Origin: Candidatus Eiseniibacteriota bacterium
Lineage (GTDB): Bacteria > Eisenbacteria > RBG-16-71-46
Length of the DNA stretch: 64,000 nt
Assembly: GCA_016710095.1 (NCBI GenBank)
Contig: JADJLL010000001.1
Coordinates: 186,001 to 250,000, forward strand
Reading direction: 5' to 3'
This document shows, one piece after another, positions 56,296 through 64,000 of the stretch (its first letter is position 1; the number at the start of each line of letters is the position of its first letter). Both the position numbers and the translations under genes were made by a program. Below the pieces are notes generated by a model. The model did not search any database, was not told where the DNA came from, and saw only the letters and a list, made by a program, of their open reading frames with translations.

Positions 56296-57562
56296 TCACG
56301 CGGCCTCGCTCTTCGGCGCGGCTGGCTTCGTTTCCGTCTTCGAGAAGTCCTGCTTCGTCGCGAGCCGCGCGGTCAGCACTTTCAGCGCGGCGCGCACTCG
56401 CGGCTCGAGCGGGCCTTGTGCCAGATCCGCGGTCGCTTCCGCGGCGCGCGCCGATTGTTCCGGCGTGAACTGGAGCGATTTCAGGGCGCTCAGGAGATCG
56501 GCGTCGCGCTCCTGGATCGCGGCCTTCTCGGCGGCGAGGCGCGCCTTCTCCTCGGCGGCGCGCGCCTTCGCTTCACGCGCCGCGGCACGGGCGGCCTCGC
56601 GCGCCTTCGCTTCGCTGTGGCGTGCGCGCTCCCGTTCGGCGCGCTCGCGGGCGCGGGTGACACGGTCTTCGCCCAGCACTCGCTCGGCCTCGAACAAGTT
56701 GTGCGCGCGGCAGAGCAACCGGACGTTCGCCAGCGTGCTCTCGCCGCCGAGTGCGACCGGAGTGCGGTGATCGAACTGCAGCCACCGGCGCTCGCCGCAG
56801 CGGTGGCCGTCGGCGCTCACGAACGAGCAGCACCCGCCGTCGCGCTGCCAGACGGCGTGGCGCACGGCCTTTGGAATCCGACGGCCGTTGCCGACGGTCT
56901 CTTCGGTCTGCTCGCTCTTCTTCGCGCCGAGCTTGTCTTTCAGGAGACGCTCTTCGAGCAGCTCGATCGCCTTCGCGTAGATCGCGGCGGGGTCCTGCGC
57001 CCAGTCGGTGTTGCTCAGCAGGTCCTGCACGCGGCGCAGCGCGTCGCGCTCTTGCTGCGTGAGCGTGAGGCGCTTCATGTTCGCCCGGCACGCCGAGCGA
57101 GATCGCGCCGCGCTTCTTCGGCGGAAGCGGCGCTGCCGACTCCTGCGCGAACGCGATGAACGCGAGCGCCTCACCACCGGCCACTTCTTGGCCACTTACA
57201 TGCCCCGGGGCATGTGATGGTGACGTTTCGTTGACAGACGGAGTCTCCGACGCACTCGTCGTCACCACAGGCGTCGAACGCGACGCCACCAACTGCAGGA
57301 TCTCCGCGCGCGTCTTGTCCGCCGCCGCCGCGAGCAGCTCTTCCGAGTTCTCGACCTTCAAATGTGGCGCGAGCGCGATGACCGCGCCGAGCGTGAGGCG
57401 ACCGTCCGACAGGAAGTCGAAGATCGTCGTGAAGCGCACTGCGGTCCGCGCGGCCTGGAGCCGCTTCGACGCTCGGTCCGGCGTCATGCGCAGGTGCTGC
57501 TCGCAGTACGTCTTCATGCAGGAGTAACCGGCGGCCCGAAAGTCGCGTCGCGAGTCGATCAA
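56296..57562 (-). CDS. HNH endonuclease-domain protein (frame broken near 57075, start lost)
   Basis: The N-terminal part (SCMKTYCEQHLRMTPDRASKR, LTLGAVIALAPHLKVENSEE) and the C-terminal part are in different frames and join near 57075 (GVPGE / MKRLTLTQQERDALRRVQDL). The HNH motif is RHAVWQRDGGCCSFV, CGERRWLQFDHRTPVALGGE then STLANVRLLCRAHNLFEAER. The tail is a long Ala/Arg/Glu coiled coil (AKAREAARAAAREAKARAAE) and Lys-rich end. The frame is open upstream to 57700 without a start; TTG 57562 is the first possible, and one more indel near 57680 would join ATG 57678. Such HNH proteins are common in mobile regions; nuclease activity is probable but the gene is broken in this sequence. Confidence 0.68.
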
Positions 57563-57975
57563 CGCGAGGAGCGCGAGACCCTCGGCGACCCGGTGGTGCT
57601 CTTCGCGGTAGATGAGATCAAGACGCGCGCGAGCTTCTTCCGGCGAGGTGCGTCGGCAGGCGAAATCGCATGGTGCATGTACCGCGGGGGCGCGTTCACT
57701 TCACGCGGGGGCGACGCGCCTCTTGTATCACAGGCATTTCGAACGCCGCACTTGCCCGCACGCGCACGAACGAAGATCGCGACAGCAACTCGCGAACGAG
57801 AGCGCGCGCGCGCGCGATCCTCGCGCGAATGCGGGCGAATCAAGGGCGTCGGTGCTCCGCGGCAGCCCCGCCTTTCGAACGCGTCAAACACTTTCTTTCG
57901 CGACTCACTCGCCCCCACGTCGACACGGCCCCGCACTCACACGCCGCCAGCACCACACGACAGCGCGAACAACTC
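57563..57975. other. Region upstream of the HNH gene, little content
   Basis: The first 140 bases on the minus strand are the likely N-terminal coding part of the HNH gene (DFACRRTSPEEARARLDLIY). The rest, about 57705-57975, has no convincing gene; a GC-dinucleotide run is at 57802-57816. Confidence 0.5.
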
Positions 57976-58371
57976 TCACGGCCCCCACTGCGCCAGCACG
58001 CCCATCAGCTCGTCGAGCAGCGACGACTTCGTCTCGGCGACCTCCGCCAGTTCCGCGCGCAATCGCATGAGCGCGACGCCGAGCGCGTTCGCCGCGTGCG
58101 TGCCCTCGAGCGAATCGTCCACCAGCTGCGCGTCGCCGGTCGCGCGCAACGCCTCGACCAGCCCGCGCTGCTGCGTGAACTTCGCGCGCAACGCGTCGCG
58201 CAGCGTGCTCGCCCCGTGCCGGCCCGCCGCGCGCCAGTGCGCGAGCGAATCCCAGCGCGTCCCGTCCAGCACGAACGCCGACTCGAACGCCTCGCACAGG
58301 AACGCGAACGTCTCGTGGTCGCGATGCGTGAACAGGATCCGTCCGTCGGGAGGGAGCGCGCTCCTCGCCAT
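57976..58371 (-). CDS. Short NADAR-like (YbiA-type) protein
   Basis: ATG at 58371; 131 residues. AFESAFVLDGTRWDSLAHWR, TLRDALRAKFTQQRGLVEAL, RATGDAQLVDDSLEGTHAAN and LGVALMRLRAELAEV follow the NADAR/YbiA pattern (LDGxxWxSxEH, ALxAKFxQ, LxxTGDxxLVE, GxxLMxxRxEL). The family's N-terminal FLSNFYP and WG..GG..N parts are weak or missing, and the protein is shorter than the usual 150-180 residues. The family removes damaged flavin precursors or ADP-ribose, so activity here is doubtful. It sits next to the HNH gene, in a short accessory pocket. Confidence 0.6.
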   Translation of the reverse strand: MARSALPPDGRILFTHRDHETFAFLCEAFESAFVLDGTRWDSLAHWRAAGRHGASTLRDALRAKFTQQRGLVEALRATGDAQLVDDSLEGTHAANALGVALMRLRAELAEVAETKSSLLDELMGVLAQWGP

Positions 58372-58563
58372 GCCGAAGACCTTTCGCGGCTGCGAACGCC
58401 CGAGCGCGGCCCCGGGCGAGGGATCCACCGGGCGGCGTCTCACACCCGATACAGCGCAAGTTCGCGCCGAAACCGGCACGCGCGAACGCAAAGGGCCGCC
58501 CCCGCAGCCCCATGAACGGCACCGACCTATCCCATCGGCCCATCCCGCCTTGCCGCAACCGGC

Positions 58564-58572
58564 TGATAGTCT
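58564..58572 (+). promoter_or_regulatory. Extended -10 promoter for the PLP enzyme pair
   Basis: TGATAGTCT (TGn followed by TAGTCT) 60 bases before the ATG at 58633. No clear -35 at the right spacing (TTGCCG at 58550 is too near). Confidence 0.35.
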
Positions 58573-58632
58573 CCGGGCGGATGACAACACCTCACTCACG
58601 CCGGGCATACGCCCCGCGAAAGGGATAGAGCC

Positions 58633-61535
<2,903 letters not shown>

Positions 61536-61549
61536 TTCGTCTCGACGTT

Positions 61550-61584
61550 GGCGGCGCGGCTTCCGCTTTGGGGGCCGCGCCGCC
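61550..61584 (+). terminator. Hairpin terminator whose loop carries the next -35
   Basis: Perfect 11-bp stem GGCGGCGCGGC / GCCGCGCCGCC around TTCCGCTTTGGGG. It follows the PLP enzyme gene by 14 bases. Confidence 0.7.
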
Positions 61585-61597
61585 GCGCTGTTACGGT
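61568..61597 (+). promoter_or_regulatory. Promoter of the membrane protein gene, near-leaderless
   Basis: TTGGGG (61568-61573, in the terminator loop), 18-base spacer, TACGGT (61592-61597), then GCGCGC and the ATG at 61604. Only six bases separate the -10 and the start codon. Confidence 0.55.
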
Positions 61598-61603
61598 GCG
61601 CGC

Positions 61604-63232
61604 ATGACGCGCTCATCCTGGCAGGCGCCGCTCCTGTGGCTCGCGGCCTTCACCGGCGCGGTCGTGTTCGCGGTGCAGGTCTCGCACGAACTGGCCGCGC
61701 CCTCGGTGTGGGACGACGCGTGGATGTTCGTGCGCTACGCCGAGCAGCTGCTCGCGACCGGCGTGCCGGCCTTCGCGCCCGGCGGGCAGGGCGTGTACGG
61801 GCTCACGTCGCCCGCCTTCCTTTCGGTGGTCGCGCCGGTCCGGGCGCTCCTGGGGCCCGACGCCGTGCGCGTCGCGCTGCTCTCGAGCCTCTTCAGCGGC
61901 GTGCTGTTCCTCGCATTTCTTTCGCGCATGGTCGTCCGCCTCACGGCGGGATCGCCCCGGCGGCGCGCGGCGGCGTTCGCGCTCGTGGGCTTCACGCTCG
62001 CGTACGCGGCGCCCGCGATCGCGCGCCACTTCGCGAGCGGCATGGACACGACGTTCGCGCTCGCGTACTTCACCGTGTGGATCATGCTCGCGCACGCGTG
62101 CTCGCGGTACGTGGCGGACGAAGCCGCGTGGACGCTCGGCGCGTTCGGCGGCATGGCGTTCAGCGTGAGGCCCGACCTGCTCGTGTTCACGGTCGGCGTG
62201 CCCGCGCTCGGCGCGGTTTTCGCGACGCACGCGCGCGTGCGCAGGAACCAGGCGTCCGCCGCGGTCCTCGCGTTGTTCGTCGCACTGCTGCAGTCGGCGG
62301 TGTACGCGTGGTGGCTGCACTCGCCGGTGCCGCTGCCGTTCTTCGCGAAGACGTTGGGCTTCTACGGACCCACGCTGCGCGCCGCGTACGACGGTGTCGC
62401 GATCGCCGAGGTGAGCGGGTTCCTGCGCGCGATGTCCGCGCTGCGCGCCGTGTTCGCGGCGGCGGTCGTGCTGCACCCGGTCCGCTGGTGGAACGCCGCC
62501 AGCGCGCTCGAGAAGGCGCTGCTCTTCACCGGCATCGTGTTCACCGCGTACCACGCGTTCGCGGTGGTGCCGATCATGGGCTACGCCGGGCGCTTCGAGA
62601 TGCCGTTGTTCCCGGTGCTCGTCTACCTCGCGGTGTGCTCGCTCGCGCACCTCGCCGCATGGTACCCGCAGGCGGTGTGGCGTTCGCTGCTCGTGACGCT
62701 CGTCGCGCTCGCCGTGGCGGGCGTGCTCGTGCGGCGCATCGTCGCGCACCAGATCGCGCCGGGTCCCGCGCGCGTCGCGGCGGCCGAGCGTTTCGACCTG
62801 CAGACGGCGTATCGCGTGAACGGCCGCGACTACTGGGTCGCGCTCGATCGCGTCTCGCGCCTGCCGGACGACCTCACGATCGCGACCACCGAGGTCGGCC
62901 TGCCGCTCGTGCTGTCGCCGGGGCGGCGCATCGTCGACCTCGCCGGACTCAACGAGACGAGCATGATGCGCCACCACGTGAGCGCGGACAGCGTCGTGCG
63001 GCGCGACCGCCCGGACCTGGTCTACCTGCCGCATCCGCACTACGCGGAAATGCGCGACGCGCTGCTCGCCGATCCCGTGTTCGTGCGCGACTACGAAGTC
63101 TGGCCCGCGGCCGCGCTGCGCGCCGACATGGGCGCCGCGGTGCGCCGGGACGGTCCGTACGCCGACACGCTGCGCGCGCTGTTCGAGGCCCGCGCCGCCG
63201 CCGCCGCCGTCGCGGCCCCGGCCGGGCGCTGA
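61604..63232 (+). CDS. Multi-spanning membrane protein, GT-C-like glycosyltransferase
   Basis: ATG at 61604; 542 residues with about ten hydrophobic spans. Near the first span is VWDDAWMFVRYAEQLLATGV, a position where GT-C enzymes have a DD or DxD catalytic pair, then GMDTTFALAYFTVWIMLAHA, FGGMAFSVRPDLLVFTVGV (the RPD), and a soluble C-terminal domain from about residue 385 (LTIATTEVGLPLVLSPGRRI; VDLAGLNETSMMRHHVSADS) as in arabinosyl- or mannosyl-type GT-C proteins. It probably transfers a sugar from a lipid donor on the outside of the inner membrane. Acceptor unknown. Confidence 0.78.
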   Translation: MTRSSWQAPLLWLAAFTGAVVFAVQVSHELAAPSVWDDAWMFVRYAEQLLATGVPAFAPGGQGVYGLTSPAFLSVVAPVRALLGPDAVRVALLSSLFSGVLFLAFLSRMVVRLTAGSPRRRAAAFALVGFTLAYAAPAIARHFASGMDTTFALAYFTVWIMLAHACSRYVADEAAWTLGAFGGMAFSVRPDLLVFTVGVPALGAVFATHARVRRNQASAAVLALFVALLQSAVYAWWLHSPVPLPFFAKTLGFYGPTLRAAYDGVAIAEVSGFLRAMSALRAVFAAAVVLHPVRWWNAASALEKALLFTGIVFTAYHAFAVVPIMGYAGRFEMPLFPVLVYLAVCSLAHLAAWYPQAVWRSLLVTLVALAVAGVLVRRIVAHQIAPGPARVAAAERFDLQTAYRVNGRDYWVALDRVSRLPDDLTIATTEVGLPLVLSPGRRIVDLAGLNETSMMRHHVSADSVVRRDRPDLVYLPHPHYAEMRDALLADPVFVRDYEVWPAAALRADMGAAVRRDGPYADTLRALFEARAAAAAVAAPAGR

Positions 63233-63274
63233 CCGGGCCGGAGGCCCGGAGCTCCCGGGCCACCGCTTCCGGCT

Positions 63275-63303
63275 TTTCAAGAGCCGCCCCGACCGCGTAC
63301 CTT
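63275..63303 (+). promoter_or_regulatory. Promoter of the last gene
   Basis: TTTCAA (63275-63280), 17-base spacer, TACCTT (63298-63303), then CCCGGC; GGAG SD before ATG 63328. Confidence 0.45.
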
Positions 63304-63327
63304 CCCGGCTTCGTCCGGAGGACACCC

Positions 63328-64000
63328 ATGTTCAGCAAGCTGTTCGGCAAGAAGAAGCCGGAAACGCCCGCGACTCCGCCGCCACCGCCGCGGCAGGTGC
63401 CGCTCTACGCCGCGTTGATCGAGAAGCCCACGCGCGACGTGCCGCAGAACCTGAAGACGAACGAGGAAAGCGCCGAGTTCGCCGAGTGGCAGAAGAAGTG
63501 GCAGGAGAAGCTGCGCGGCCAGAAGCGCCCGGCCGACGACCAGCCCGTGCTCACGACGCTCGCCGCGGGCGACCACATGGCGACGTTCGCGATGCCCGAC
63601 ACGGGCGAACGCGCGGCGCTGTTCTTCAGCTCGCCGCTGCGCGCCGCGGACTACAAGGACTGCATGGGGCAGGAGAGTGCCGACGCGCAGATCCCGATGC
63701 TCCCGCTCGCGGGCTTCGTGAAGATGCTGCGCGACCTCGAAGGCGCGGGCGTGACGCACTTCGCGTTCGACCGCTGCCCGCGCTGCACCGGCGCGACGGT
63801 CGCCGAAGCGGCTGCCGTCCAGACGGTCGAGGACGCGTGGGCCGTGCGCTCGCAGTACAAGGGCGCCGAGATCGCGCGCGAGAAGCTCTACTTCGAGTAC
63901 GCCCTCGACGCCGCGCGCACCGGGCATCTCGAGGAGGCGCGCGAGGTGGCACTGCAGGCCGTGTCGCACATCACGACCGAGGATCCGAACATGCACCTGC
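63328..64000 (+). CDS. Cytoplasmic protein of unknown function, truncated by window end
   Basis: ATG at 63328 with GGAG upstream; 224 complete codons and open to the end. The N-terminus is basic and Pro-rich (FSKLFGKKKPETPATPPPPP), then VPLYAALIEKPTRDVPQNLK, a helix EFAEWQKKWQEKLRGQK, and DHMATFAMPDTGERAALFFS with SPLRAADYKDCMG, a layout reminiscent of SseB-like N-terminal domains. CPRCTGATVA (CxxC) may bind a metal, and a helical TPR-like segment ends the visible part (ALDAARTGHLEEAREVALQA). Family uncertain. The gene would be missed by tools that require a stop codon. Confidence 0.7.
   Translation, partial: MFSKLFGKKKPETPATPPPPPRQVPLYAALIEKPTRDVPQNLKTNEESAEFAEWQKKWQEKLRGQKRPADDQPVLTTLAAGDHMATFAMPDTGERAALFFSSPLRAADYKDCMGQESADAQIPMLPLAGFVKMLRDLEGAGVTHFAFDRCPRCTGATVAEAAAVQTVEDAWAVRSQYKGAEIAREKLYFEYALDAARTGHLEEAREVALQAVSHITTEDPNMHL

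Noticed and set aside
57802..57816. GC-dinucleotide run as a functional element
   Set aside because: Short and expected by chance at this base composition.
57905..58558. Minus-strand frame overlapping the NADAR-like gene
   Set aside because: Low-complexity Arg/Ala translation; the 57976-58371 frame has family pattern.

Overview
The window is very GC-rich DNA (about 70 % by eye) from a Gram-negative-type bacterium with many secreted and outer-membrane proteins. Lineage clues are a C-terminal FlgD-like secretion/sorting-type domain (protein at 28404-30853), secreted proteins with dockerin-like repeats, a TonB-like protein and a c-type-haem/beta-barrel protein. Together these suggest an uncultured FCB-type lineage such as Candidatus Eisenbacteria; this placement is tentative. 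About a dozen genes are broken by short frame shifts, nearly always in GC runs, and positions 13381-13917 are almost pure G/C. Much of this looks like sequence error, so I treat those genes as single genes and say where the frame changes.

Layout. 1-6002: end of a DUF4097-like gene, a bactofilin-like membrane protein, a VTT-domain membrane protein, and an ATP-dependent hydantoinase/oxoprolinase pair (hyuA/hyuB type). 6035-9616: haem/barrel protein, then convergent tonB-like and nagZ genes. 9741-13323: secreted protein, class I aminotransferase, CtpA-type protease. 13376-13933: G-rich tract. 13934-18386 (minus strand): two dockerin-like secreted paralogues, an S9 oligopeptidase and a SAM hydrolase. 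18561-24985: beta carbonic anhydrase, VOC-SRPBCC fusion, PAS histidine kinase, GT9 glycosyltransferase, cystathionine beta-lyase, TPR protein. 25071-28281: cysteine desulfurase, mnmA and a methyltransferase in one overlapping operon (tRNA thiolation). 28404-35743: large secreted FlgD-domain protein, an orphan M1-aminopeptidase N-terminal domain, cytochrome c, an ABC-2 exporter (three genes) and a redoxin-like protein. 36021-39169: CHASE4 hybrid histidine kinase. 39470-39781: tRNA-Ser(TGA), tRNA-Ser(GCT), tRNA-Arg(ACG). 39850-44652: secreted protein, tadA, and a small operon containing DUF3142.

The most notable part is 44719-53791 on the minus strand. It is a tightly overlapping six-gene operon (carbamate kinase, YgeW, YgeY, fused XdhD-like molybdenum hydroxylase, SsnA-like amidohydrolase, YgfK-like Fe-S protein). 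This matches the core of the E. coli ygeW-ygeY-yqeA / ygfK-ssnA-xdhD locus, which has been linked to anaerobic purine/urate catabolism. Here it is rearranged into one operon, its YgfK lacks the usual central flavoprotein module, SsnA lacks its N-terminal part, and ygeX (diaminopropionate lyase) and the cyclic amidohydrolase hyuA are absent from the window. Downstream lie a methyltransferase, a class V PLP enzyme, a short HNH/NADAR insertion, and two translationally coupled fold-type II PLP enzymes (58633-61535) that could fill the missing lyase role (inference). A multi-spanning membrane protein and a truncated gene close the window.

Regulation. Several promoters share a -10 of the form TAnnnT followed directly by a GC-rich discriminator such as GCGCGC or GCGCCG. 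Two of them place the -35 inside the loop of the preceding terminator hairpin, and at 31582 and 61604 the predicted transcript starts at or next to the start codon (leaderless). No CRISPR array, rRNA or transposase was seen.
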